Source: Citrifermentans bemidjiense Bem
GTDB lineage: Bacteria > Desulfobacterota > Desulfuromonadia > Geobacterales > Geobacteraceae
DNA length: 64,000 bases
Direction of reading: 5' to 3'
Assembly: GCF_000020725.1 (NCBI RefSeq)
Contig: NC_011146.1
Location: 496,001 to 560,000 of the forward strand
The translations under genes and the position numbers were made by a program. Shown piece by piece: positions 28,360-37,700 of this stretch (positions are counted from its first letter, which is position 1; each line of letters begins with the position of its first letter). Under the pieces are notes generated by a model, which did not search any database, was not told where the DNA came from, and saw only the letters and a program-made list of their open reading frames with translations.

Positions 28360-28758
28360 ATGGAAAAAACAGGTAAAAATTACAAAACAGTGTCCCTTGG
28401 CAATATCAAGGAGCTTGGACGCGTGGTCCTGAACGAACAGCTCTCCCTAACTGGATCCGAAATCTCAATCAATGAACTGCCGGCAGGAGTGAGCGTACCG
28501 TTTGTTCATGCACACAAGCGCAACGAAGAGGTCTATGTCATTCTAAGCGGTAAAGGTAGGTTTTATATAGACGGCGAGGAATTCGCGATTGAAACCGGGG
28601 ATGTGGTTCGCATTGATCCTGCTGGAGAGCGCTGCATCGCGGCCGACCCGGAAACCTCCATCCGGTTTATCTGCATTCAGACTGAGGCGAATAGCCTTGT
28701 GCAGTTTACTCAGAACGATGGCATTCCTGTTGAGGGTAAGCCTTCCTGGCTGAACTAG
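28360..28758 (+). CDS. Cupin-domain protein
   Basis: The 132-residue protein starts at the ATG at 28360, preceded by AGGAG 8 nt away; a longer frame from 28192 has no support. It has a single cupin barrel. Motif 1 includes VPFVHAHKRNEEVYVILSGKGRFYIDGEE with two His and one Glu, and motif 2 is GDVVRIDPAGERC, where the usual His is replaced. The metal site may therefore be incomplete. It is the first structural gene after the MarR gene and is followed 28 nt later by the hydrolase gene. Confidence 0.87.
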   Translation: MEKTGKNYKTVSLGNIKELGRVVLNEQLSLTGSEISINELPAGVSVPFVHAHKRNEEVYVILSGKGRFYIDGEEFAIETGDVVRIDPAGERCIAADPETSIRFICIQTEANSLVQFTQNDGIPVEGKPSWLN

Positions 28759-28786
28759 AAAGTTGAGCAAATGAGGAGTCTATTTC

Positions 28787-29767
28787 ATGCGAAACAAAAC
28801 CTTCTTAGCCATTTGCGCCATATCTTTCATCTTGTCCGTTAGCGACGCCATAGCAGCGCCGGCCCTGGCCGTTCTCGGCAGGGACTATGAGTTCCCCAAT
28901 AAGATCAGTGGGCTACCCGCGAAACTCTCCGACTTCAAAGATCTGGAAATCAAATTTTTCAATACGAGCGATGGGGTGAGGCTTAGCTATTGGGAAGCCG
29001 GTAAAGGCAAGCCCCTCATCTTCGTTCCGGCGTGGTCCGCAAATGGCGCAGAATATGTAAATGTGCTGTTTTTGCTCAGCAAACAGTACCACGTCTACGT
29101 TCTCGATCCGCGCAATCAAGGGCTTTCTCAGAATATTGATTCGGGTATGAGAATCAGCAGACTATCAATGGATCTAAAGGAATTCACCGATCACATCGGG
29201 GTGAAGTCTGCCGACTACTGTGGATGGTCGATGGGAGCCTCAGTCCTGTGGAGCTACATCGATCTGTTCGGTATAAATGGTGTCCGCAAGGTGATTTTCG
29301 TGGACGAACCGCCGTCTATTCTCACACGGCCAGGCTGGACGGAACAAGAACGCCTGAATGCGGCCGCAATGGCTGATTCTCCGCAGCAAGTACTAAACGC
29401 CCTCACTTCCGGCGCACCCCATCCTCTTGTCGAACGTTTTAATGCGATGGACTCGCCTTATTACGAAAACTCCAAGAGCTTTGCCCGGCTCTTTATCAAG
29501 AGCGATATGAAATACATGAGCCTTATCATGTATGACCATGCCAGCAATGACTGGCGCGATGTAATAAGCAAGAAGATCAAAGTGCCAACGGCAATTTTCA
29601 CCGGCGAATACAGCAGCTATAACCTGCCCAGCCAGCGCTGGATGGCTTCGGTCATCCCCAACGCTCGGTTGTACGTCTACACAAAGGAAGAACAAGGGGA
29701 TCACTTCCTCATGTTCAAGAACCCGTTCAAATTCACGCAGGACCTGCGTGAATTTCTGGAACGCTGA
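28787..29767 (+). CDS. Exported alpha/beta hydrolase
   Basis: The 326-residue protein has a signal peptide (FLAICAISFILSVSDAIAA, cleavage near residue 24) and an alpha/beta hydrolase fold. The nucleophile elbow GWSMGAS gives Ser148; an oxyanion region KPLIFVPAWSANGAEY precedes it. GDHFLMF near the end supplies His306. The acid is probably in the IFTGEYSS or nearby strand region and is not certain. It should act in the periplasm on an ester, lactone or similar bond. It belongs to the MarR-controlled cluster, between the cupin and tautomerase genes. Confidence 0.87.
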   Translation: MRNKTFLAICAISFILSVSDAIAAPALAVLGRDYEFPNKISGLPAKLSDFKDLEIKFFNTSDGVRLSYWEAGKGKPLIFVPAWSANGAEYVNVLFLLSKQYHVYVLDPRNQGLSQNIDSGMRISRLSMDLKEFTDHIGVKSADYCGWSMGASVLWSYIDLFGINGVRKVIFVDEPPSILTRPGWTEQERLNAAAMADSPQQVLNALTSGAPHPLVERFNAMDSPYYENSKSFARLFIKSDMKYMSLIMYDHASNDWRDVISKKIKVPTAIFTGEYSSYNLPSQRWMASVIPNARLYVYTKEEQGDHFLMFKNPFKFTQDLREFLER

Positions 29768-29846
29768 TCCGAAGATAGTCATTCGTCGCCTGAGCACACT
29801 AGCAGGCAGGCAAACCAACCACATTTCCCGATTCAAGGAGGACGTC

Positions 29847-30029
29847 ATGCCCGTTGTACGTGTTACCTGGTTTGAAGGTAAAGACACCCAAACCAAAAAG
29901 GCAGTTGCAGCTGAGATCACTGAAAGCATCGTCAGGAATACCGGTACAGATCCGAAGTACATCTACGTCATCTTCGAAGACGTGGCGCCATCTGACTGGG
30001 CTGGGGAAGGGAAGTTGTTCAGCGAATGA
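29847..30029 (+). CDS. 4-oxalocrotonate tautomerase-family protein
   Basis: The 60-residue product starts MPVVRVTWFEGKDTQTK, so removal of Met would expose the catalytic Pro1 of the tautomerase superfamily. The length is typical of the small 4-OT subunits that assemble as hexamers. AAGGAGG lies 7 nt before the ATG at 29847. Together with the exported hydrolase and the cupin it suggests degradation or detoxification of a small aromatic or lactone compound sensed by the MarR regulator. Confidence 0.87.
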   Translation: MPVVRVTWFEGKDTQTKKAVAAEITESIVRNTGTDPKYIYVIFEDVAPSDWAGEGKLFSE

Positions 30030-30183
30030 ATCGGGAGGTATCATAGGGCCTTCCGTGTTCACCCGTACAAGTAACTAAACGAACCAGCACTGAGTGAACC
30101 GAATATAATGGCCCCGGCGTTGCCTGCTTCCGCCCCTATGCTATCCTTTTTAAAGGCTAGTTTTGACAGACGACGAATAAGCC

Positions 30184-30375
30184 TATGACAGTAAAGATGG
30201 GAAAGAACTCAAGTACACGACGGTGGCCGAGATCAAACAGGCGGGGTACGTGCTGCAAGACGACAAAATCGCCTGCCTTTCCTGTCATAACTTGACCCGG
30301 CCCATTCCGCGCCTGATAAGGAACGGCGACCAGTTGTGCTACATCCGCCATAAGCACCTGAGGCCGGGGGTGTGA
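30184..30375 (+). pseudogene. Remnant of a multihaem cytochrome c C-terminus
   Basis: Codons from 30184 to the stop at 30373-30375 read as a cytochrome tail: YDSKDGKELKYTTVAEI, then DDKIACLSCHNLTRPIP, and QLCYIRHKHLRPGV. CLSCH is an intact CxxCH haem motif. CYIRH looks like a CYxCH site with one Cys lost. There is a stop codon (TAA) two codons upstream in frame and no start codon with a binding site, so the N-terminal part is missing. It lies alone between the tautomerase gene and the AsmA-like gene. Confidence 0.65.
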
Positions 30376-30479
30376 CGAAGCGAACCGTTTGACTTTAAAT
30401 TTCGGAGGTGATAAGAAAATCACCTTGCTCCTGCCGTCCCTTTCCCCTTAGACCAGCGCTGCCTCCGGGATACCGACTG

Positions 30480-33400
30480 ATGCTCCGTAGCCTGCTTGCT
30501 TACATGCGTGCCCTCCGGTTTAAAAAGATCATGTTCGTGGGCGCTGTGACCGCTTTGGCGGGGGTGATCGCCATCGTTCTTCTGGTGGTCTTTCTGCCGA
30601 CCCTCCTTTCCACCTCGCAGGCCCAGTCCCTGCTGAGGCTGCAGCTTTCCAAGTCACTGAAAAAACCTGTCTCCTGGTCCAATCTCACCCTGTCGTGGTC
30701 GCAAGGCCTCACCCTTTCCGGGCTGACTGTTGGCGACGGGCCTCCGCCTCTTCTGAACGCGAACCTGGCGGAGCTGCGCGTAAAGCCGGGGCTGGAGTGG
30801 GATGACTCCGGGCGCTATACGGTCTCCCTCGACGTGAAGCTGAGGAAGCTGGAAGCGAGCCTTGCTCCGGGGCCGAAGCAACCTCCCCCCGAGAAGCCGG
30901 CCAAGGACCCTCTGACGCAGGTGGCCGAGGCGGTGCAGAAGTTCCAGGGGATGGAGTGGCCCCTTCCGGTGGATGTCCGCCTTGCCGTCGACGCCGCTCC
31001 CATGACCGTCAGCTACCTCGATCCGGCGTCGGGGCGGCAGACGGTGCTGCGCGAGGTCTCCTTCGCCCTTGCCGCACCTTCTTTGGCGCGGCTCCCCATC
31101 GACACCTCGCTTGAGGGGAGCGTCGCGCTGCCTGACGCGAAACCCCAGCGGGTGCATTTCAAGGCGAGGCTTTCGGACCTGGTGACGGCCAAGGATAAGA
31201 TCAAGCCGGCTGCGGCGCTCCTGTCGGTGCAGGCGGGTTTCCCGGGGGTGACGCTCGATGCCGGCGGCGGGGTGAACCGCCCGGGAGGCCTCAAGGCGAA
31301 GCTGCGGGTGAACCTGCCGGAGCTGGCGCCGCTGGCGACGGCCATGGCGCACCGGGAACTGCCCACGCTGGACGGCAAGCTGGCGCTCGACTTGGGCGCG
31401 GAGTTGGATCGAAACGCCGACCTCATGGTCCTCCTGGACTTGGCCTGCGACCGGCTTTCGGTGGGCAAAATACCCGGGAAGAAGGGGACGGCGGGGCCGC
31501 TCGATCTCAAGCTGCACCAAAAGCTCGTGAGCGACCACAAGCGTCAGCGGGTCACCTTCAGCGACGGCGCCCTGGAAAGCCCCGGGCTTTTGTCGGCGGC
31601 CTGGAGCGCGGTGGTCGACCGCCCGACGGAGCGCTCCCGCTCGGTGGCGGCAGATCTGGGGCCGCTCAGGCTGGACCTGGCTGCGGCAAGGCGTCTGGCC
31701 GCGCCTTTTCTGCCGGCGAACCTTCCGGTGCAGGTGCTGACCGGGACGGCTTCGGTGGCGAAACTCGCGGCGCGGTTCAAGGGACCCGACAATGACGGCG
31801 AATTGACTCTGGAAAAGGCGGGGGTCGATCTGCCGCAACTTGGCTTGCGCCTGGCGAACGGGTCGCTGCAGGGGGAGGGGCTTTCGCTCGTCCTGGAACG
31901 GGCGGCGGTTCCGCTCAAGAAGCTCGCCCCGCTCTCCTTAGCCGCGGATCTCCGCTTGGGCGCGAAGAAGGTCGAGCTGTCCGGAAAGAAGAAGGTATTG
32001 CTCCAGGGGGGGGAAGGCGCGCTGGCACTGGCGCTCACCGAGCTGGACCTGAAGCATAAGCGTGCGAGGGCCTTGATCGGGCAGTCGTTGGAGTTCGCGC
32101 TGGTGCAGGTCGGCCCCGAGCTTGCGGTGGAGGGGCTGCGCGAGGAGCTGCAGCTGGAGGGACGGGCGCTCTCCGGGGGGGAGCTGGAAGCGACGCTCCC
32201 GGGACTCAAGCTTTCCGCGACCAAGCTCTCCGCGAACCAGGGGGGGAAGCAGGTGGTCCTGACCCCGCTTTCCGCGACCCTCGTTGCGGAAGGGGTGCAC
32301 CTCCCGAAGAAGGGGGAGGGGAGCGCCACGGTGAAGCGGGCGCACTTCACCGCAACCGCGGCCGACGCGCTTGCCATCGAGGCGCAGGCGGGGCTCTCGG
32401 GCCTGATCAAGCAGGTGGCGGCGACCACCGGAAAGGCGCGCTTCGATCTGAATAAGCTCATGCCGGTAGCGGCTCCTTTTGTTCCGGCGGGGCTCGATGC
32501 CAAAGGTTTGGCCGCGGCGACCTGGGACATGGAGGCGCCTCTGCCGGTCGCGACGCTAGCCAAGGAGAAGAACCCGCTCCGGGCGGCGCGCGGCGCCTGC
32601 GCCCTGCTCGATAAGGGAAATCTCGCACTGCAACTGGACGGCCTGGACCTCCGTATCCCCGCAGCGAAAACGACCTACAAGGTACAAAACCTGAGCACCA
32701 CGAAGCCTCTCTCCTTCTCGCTTCCCGCAGCCGGTAAGCCGCTCGCCATCGACGGCGCCTTCAGCTTTGCCGGCATCACCGGGCTTGCCGGCGCGGCCGG
32801 GCAGCTCCCGCTGCAGTCGGGCGCGCTCACCCTTGAGGGGGAGCTTTCGCAGTGGAAGGATCTCCGCCTGACCGAGGAGCTGCAGGTTCGCTCGCTGGGG
32901 CTGTCGCAGGTTGCGGAGCTGACGGTGGGGGGGATCGACCGGCTCTTGGACGACTCGGCGAAGCTCGATACCCCGACCCTTTTGAAGCGCCTGGACGCCA
33001 CCATGTTCGCCCATTTGGAAGGGAACTTCCCGCGCGAGGCGAAGCAGGCTCTCGCCGGGCTTAAGCTCTCCGGCAACGTCGCCGCCGGCGCGCGCTTGGA
33101 CCTCACCGCCGCCCGGGAGCTGAGGATGCGCGGCTACACCAAGTGCCGCGACTTCGGCGTCGCCGACGGCAAAGGGATGTCGGCGCAGGGGATCCGGGCC
33201 GACCTCGTCTTCGACCGCAGCTACGCCCTGGCCCAGGGGAAAGGGGGTGAGTGGATCCCGCTCTCGGCGCTCCTGGTGCGTCCCGCCCCGGTGGCGCCCC
33301 CCCTCGCCGCGAACTCCGACCTGGCCGCGAGGATCTATCAGGACCTGCGCGGCGAAGCGAGCGGTCCCCGCAAGATCGGCATCAAGAGCGCGTCCTTCAA

Positions 33401-34076
33401 CTCCGGCGCGGTCCCCTTGAGCGCCACCGCCCTGGAGGCGGACCTGCTGCTGGAACCGGATACGCTGGGGCTGTCCTTCTTGCAGGCCGAGGTGGGAGGG
33501 GGGACCGTGCGGGCGCGCGGGGTGATCGACCTCTCCCGGGAGGTCCCGGTTCTGTCCACCTACTGCTATTTCTCGCGCCTCGATCCGGCGCTTTTATTCC
33601 CCGCTTCGGGGGGCGCGCGTCCCGGCGAGGAATTGACTGGGGAGCTTTCCCTCTCCGCGCCGCTTGCCGCAGAACAGCGGGCGCTCCTGGAGGGGCTGAA
33701 GATGAACCTGAACCTGCGGCGCTTCAGCTCGCGGATTCTGGACCGGGCCTTATTCGCCATCGACCCGTACCAGCGCAACGAAAAGGTGGTGGCGCAGAGG
33801 AAATCGCTGCAGCTGGCCGACCTGAAGGGGCTCAGGGTGAGCGCCGTGGACGGCGCGCTCGATTGTGAGGGGGAGCTGCTGGTCAAGGGTGTGGGGGTGG
33901 ATATCCCCAAGCTGGAGCGGCTGCGCCTCTCCGAGCTCCCCATCCGCAAGGAGCTGGAGCGCCTCATCGCAGGTATTGCGTCTTCCAAGGCGCTTTTGGA
34001 GCTGGCCCGGGCCGACACGCTGGTGGTTGGGGCGGACGGCGCGTTGTCGCTGAAAAGGAGGAGCAATGAAAGATAA
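30480..34076 (+). CDS. AsmA/YdbH-like inter-membrane protein
   Basis: The 1,198-residue protein has one N-terminal transmembrane helix (about residues 16-40) and then a very long strand-rich region made of repeated amphipathic beta segments. This is the pattern of AsmA-like proteins (TamB, YhdP, YdbH) whose grooves carry phospholipids between membranes. The chosen ATG at 30480 is weakly supported; a GTG at 30408 would add 24 residues. The last codons overlap the next gene (DUF1318 lipoprotein) by 11 bp. In E. coli, ydbH is encoded with ynbE and ydbL (DUF1318), so the gene order here is that of a YdbH-YdbL unit. Family assignment is from architecture and neighbour, not from a motif. Confidence 0.78.
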   Translation: MLRSLLAYMRALRFKKIMFVGAVTALAGVIAIVLLVVFLPTLLSTSQAQSLLRLQLSKSLKKPVSWSNLTLSWSQGLTLSGLTVGDGPPPLLNANLAELRVKPGLEWDDSGRYTVSLDVKLRKLEASLAPGPKQPPPEKPAKDPLTQVAEAVQKFQGMEWPLPVDVRLAVDAAPMTVSYLDPASGRQTVLREVSFALAAPSLARLPIDTSLEGSVALPDAKPQRVHFKARLSDLVTAKDKIKPAAALLSVQAGFPGVTLDAGGGVNRPGGLKAKLRVNLPELAPLATAMAHRELPTLDGKLALDLGAELDRNADLMVLLDLACDRLSVGKIPGKKGTAGPLDLKLHQKLVSDHKRQRVTFSDGALESPGLLSAAWSAVVDRPTERSRSVAADLGPLRLDLAAARRLAAPFLPANLPVQVLTGTASVAKLAARFKGPDNDGELTLEKAGVDLPQLGLRLANGSLQGEGLSLVLERAAVPLKKLAPLSLAADLRLGAKKVELSGKKKVLLQGGEGALALALTELDLKHKRARALIGQSLEFALVQVGPELAVEGLREELQLEGRALSGGELEATLPGLKLSATKLSANQGGKQVVLTPLSATLVAEGVHLPKKGEGSATVKRAHFTATAADALAIEAQAGLSGLIKQVAATTGKARFDLNKLMPVAAPFVPAGLDAKGLAAATWDMEAPLPVATLAKEKNPLRAARGACALLDKGNLALQLDGLDLRIPAAKTTYKVQNLSTTKPLSFSLPAAGKPLAIDGAFSFAGITGLAGAAGQLPLQSGALTLEGELSQWKDLRLTEELQVRSLGLSQVAELTVGGIDRLLDDSAKLDTPTLLKRLDATMFAHLEGNFPREAKQALAGLKLSGNVAAGARLDLTAARELRMRGYTKCRDFGVADGKGMSAQGIRADLVFDRSYALAQGKGGEWIPLSALLVRPAPVAPPLAANSDLAARIYQDLRGEASGPRKIGIKSASFNSGAVPLSATALEADLLLEPDTLGLSFLQAEVGGGTVRARGVIDLSREVPVLSTYCYFSRLDPALLFPASGGARPGEELTGELSLSAPLAAEQRALLEGLKMNLNLRRFSSRILDRALFAIDPYQRNEKVVAQRKSLQLADLKGLRVSAVDGALDCEGELLVKGVGVDIPKLERLRLSELPIRKELERLIAGIASSKALLELARADTLVVGADGALSLKRRSNER

Positions 34077-34755
34077 AACCCGTTCAACGTTCAACGTTCA
34101 ACGTTCCAAAACCGAAACCATCAAAGCCGGTTCAACGTTCAACGTTCAACGTTCCGGCGTCCGGGTCGGAAGTGGGGCAAGCTTGCTGTTGCTGGCGGCG
34201 CTCCTTTTCGGGGGGTGCACGCTGGCCAAGGTGGACGTGAACGTGGTGAGCGAGAGGACCTCGCTGGAAAACCAGGTGCTCGGTACCTATAACGCGCTCT
34301 CGGAGGACGTGCTCCTTGTCGCCTCGGTGCGCGGCGTATCCCCCACCGGCAAGGTGGACGCACCGCAGAAACACTCGCCGGAACACCAGGAGGCGGCACA
34401 GGCGCTGGAGGCGATAGCTTTCCATGCCGACGACGTGGATACCTTCAAGCGGCTGGGGTGGGTCGGGGAGAGCTTGGAGGGGACGCTCGCCCCCTTCGAG
34501 CGCGCGCTTCCGGAAAAGGCGCCGGCTGACCTCAAGGCCTTCGCGGCTCGATTCACGGAGGGGGAATTCAAGCAGGTTGTCGACGAGGTGAACCGGTCCC
34601 GCGAGATCCTGATGCTCAGGGTGGTGCGGACCAATGAGAACTTCACCGCGAAGGATCTTCCCGCGATCAGGAAGGTCTTCGCCCGCATCAACCGTCAAAA
34701 TAGCGCCCCCGGCACCAGGGTCCAGGGTGACGACGGCAAATGGGTGAACCAATGA
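34066..34755 (+). CDS. DUF1318 (YdbL-like) lipoprotein
   Basis: The 229-residue protein has a lipobox (LLLLAALLFGGC; lipidated Cys at about residue 51) and a mature DUF1318-type domain starting LAKVDVNVVSERTSLENQ, with VLGTYNALSEDVLLVASVRG. It ends in IRKVFARINRQNSAPGTRVQ, typical of the YdbL/DUF1318 family. AGGAGGAGCA precedes the ATG at 34066. The n-region of the signal peptide is unusually long because two in-frame 26-bp repeats are inserted there. Start and stop both overlap neighbouring genes, so it is tightly coupled to the AsmA-like and CHAT genes. YdbL modulates the YdbH-YnbE bridge in E. coli; a similar role is inferred. Confidence 0.85.
   Translation: MKDKTRSTFNVQRSKTETIKAGSTFNVQRSGVRVGSGASLLLLAALLFGGCTLAKVDVNVVSERTSLENQVLGTYNALSEDVLLVASVRGVSPTGKVDAPQKHSPEHQEAAQALEAIAFHADDVDTFKRLGWVGESLEGTLAPFERALPEKAPADLKAFAARFTEGEFKQVVDEVNRSREILMLRVVRTNENFTAKDLPAIRKVFARINRQNSAPGTRVQGDDGKWVNQ
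34082..34155 (+). repeat. Two in-frame 26-bp GTTCAAC repeats inside a signal peptide
   Basis: A 26-bp sequence built from three GTTCAAC heptamers plus GTTCC occurs at 34082-34107 and 34130-34155. The offset is 48 bp, a multiple of three, so both are translated as STFNVQRS within the lipoprotein n-region. Confidence 0.92.
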
Positions 34756-37700
34756 GAGGCGCGCCCGCTCGCATTGCGCTCCTTCTGGCACTGGCTTCCT
34801 CCCTTGCCGGGATCGGCGCCGGCGCGGCGCCGCTGGGAGAGGAGCTCCTGGCACCGGCGGCTCCCCGCCCCGCCCCCAGGTCGCGGCCGGAGTCCGCGCC
34901 TGCCCCCGCCGTCTACACCCCCCGCTCGGTGCTCTACGCGGCAAGATCGCGGGACGGTAAGCTCGTGGCCACGGTGGAGAGGGGGGACGCGGGTTACGAG
35001 CTCTGGCTGCATGCGCCGGGAAACGCCGAGGCGCTCCCGCGCCTTCTGCGCCAAAGCCCGATGCGGATCTCCGCGCCTGCCTTCAACGCCGCCGCGACGC
35101 TTCTGGCCTATGCCGACGAGCGGGACGACCTGAAGGGGGACATCTGGCTCATCGACCTTGCCCGCCTGGACGCCGAACCGCGCCGCGTGACCGGCAACGA
35201 CGCCGGCGAGGACGCCCCCGCTTTCTCCCCCGACGGGTCGGCGCTTTTGTACCAGCGCCAGCTCCCGGGCAGCGAGCGGCGCGAGATCATCCGCCTGGAG
35301 CTTGCAGCGGGTGGCGCCAAAGCGCTTCCCATCGGCATAGACGCGGCGTTCGCCGCCCCCTCCCCGGACGGGGAAAAGCTCGCCTTCGTCTCGCGCGAGA
35401 AGGACGCCGGCGGGGACCTCTGGCTCTACGACCGCGGCTCGCTCACCCAGCTTACTTCGGGGCCTGAGCGCGACCTCTACCCCACCTGGCAGGATTCCGA
35501 CACCATCCTCTTCACCCGTTTCGCCCCACCCTCAGGGGACTCGGCCACCGGACCGGAAGGTGGCGCCATCTTCCGGCTGAAGCTCTCCCGCAAGGGGAGC
35601 GACGGGCTTCCCGCCGCCTTCCCGCTCACCTCCGGTCTTCTCTCCACCGCCGCCCCCTTGGCCGCGCCGGACCGGGTGCTCTTCGTCGCCGGGGAGACGG
35701 GGGGCGGACAGGTGCTGTCGCTTCCGCTTTCCGGCGAACTTCCCGACCGGCCGGATCTGGCCGGGCAGTGGCAATTGGCGCGCCTCATCCTGGAGCGGCA
35801 GCCGGCCGACCCCGCCATGGCGCGTCTTGCTTGCCTGCGCGTGCTGGCCCGCGAGGAGGAGCCGAGCCGAGAGGGCGCGCTTGCCTCCCTCGCCCTCGCC
35901 GGGGTCTTGGAAGAGGGTGGGGACCTTCCTGGCGCCGAGGCCCGTTACGTCGAGGCCGCCAGGCGCTATGCCTCTTTCCCCGCGGAGTCGGCGCTGGCCG
36001 AAATCGCCCGCATCAGGCTGGAAGCGGCGCGCCGCTGCGGCGAGGTGGTGGTATCCGGCCGCCGCAAGGATGTGATCGCCGAGGCGCGGAAGGATATGGT
36101 GCAGGCGGGCGAGGGGAAGGGTGCCGACGCCGCTGCGCGCGCCTTGGTGGACGGGGCGCGCCTTATGGCCGAATTCGGCTCGGGGGCCGAGGACCAGCTC
36201 GCCGCCATAGCACTTTTGGAAAAGGCGGGGAACGGGGCAGGGGCCGACGAGGCGATACGCGCCGAGGCGGCCTACCGTCGGGCAGCGCTTCTCTCCCGCA
36301 TCGAGGGGGGGGAGGGGGCCGTGGCGGCGCTCACCGAAGTGGCGCGCCGCTACGACGGCCAGGAGCGCTGGGCCGAGGCGGCTATCGCGGAGATCCTGCG
36401 GCAGCTGACGGCGCAGGCTGGGGACCCGCGCGAGCGCCTGGCAGCCCTTGCCGAAAAGTTCCGCACCACGCTGCCGCGCCTCTCCATGGGGGCCTGGAAC
36501 CGGATCGGCGACCTCGCCTACCGCGGCGACGACTGGGTCAGGGCCAAGGACGCCTACCGGACCGTGCTGGAGAAGTACCCCCCCGTGGCGACCCCGACGG
36601 CGGCGGCACGCTTTGCGCTCGCCGAGATCCTCTACCGTGAGGAGCGTTTCGGGGAGGCTACGGCGCTCTACGAAAAGGAGATGGCCCAGCATCCCGAGGA
36701 CGCCCCCCTCTACCAGCTGGCTCGCGCGGCCTTCATCAGGAAGAGCCTCGCTGCCGGCGAGAGCCTGTACCGGCAGGGAGAGGTCTCCGCCGCGCGGGCG
36801 GCGTTCCTGGACCTGATTCGCTACGAGGGGCGGAGCTTGGAGGCGCACCGCGGCTACATCAAATCGGTGGCCGCTCAGAACCAGGCACCCGAGCTCCTCG
36901 CCCTCTACCAGCGCATGCTGACAAGCTACCCCGACGACCCGGTCCTTCTCTACGCGGCGGGGCTCTGTCAGACCTACCTCCCGGGGAAGGAGCGCCTGCT
37001 CGAAGGGGGCCGGCTCATCGCCCGGGCAGCCGAGAGGCTTCCGGGTTCGGAGTATCCGCCGCAGACCCGCGGCTACATCGCCGAGGTGCTGGAGACGGTG
37101 CACGGCGAGCGCGGCGGGCTGGAGCGGGCGCTCAACTTCTACCGGCGCGCGAAGCTTTTGAACCGCCCCCAGGAGAACCCGGACAACGCCGCCAACCTGG
37201 ACCTGAACATCGGCAACATCGCCTACCTCCTCGGGCGTAACTCGATGGCCTGGAACCACTACACGGCGCGCCTTGCCTCTGCGGTCCCCTTCGACAACCC
37301 GGACACGGAGCTTTTGTTCCAGCAGCGCTATGCCGCGGTCGCCTTCCAGGTGCACGAGAAGGAAGGGGCTCTCAATGGGTACCAGAGGGCGCTCAAGCTG
37401 AACGAGTCGCGCCTGGACACGGCCCGCCCCCTGGAGCAGTTCGGACGGCTCACCCGCCGCGCCGTCGAACGCTTCTTCTCGGGCGCCAAGCTCTCCGCAC
37501 CCCAGGAAGAGGGGTTGCGCGAGCAGCAGGCAATCAACGCCGAGCTGGAACTATTGGGCGCGGACCGGGTGGAGCCTCCCCCTTCCGCCGCCTGGCTGCG
37601 CTTCGACGCGGCGCTTAGGCGCCTGATCTCGCGGGAGCGAAAGCTCGTCGCCGCCTCCGGCCGGGAAGCCGCCCAGGCGAAGCATGTGCAGGAGCTGCAG

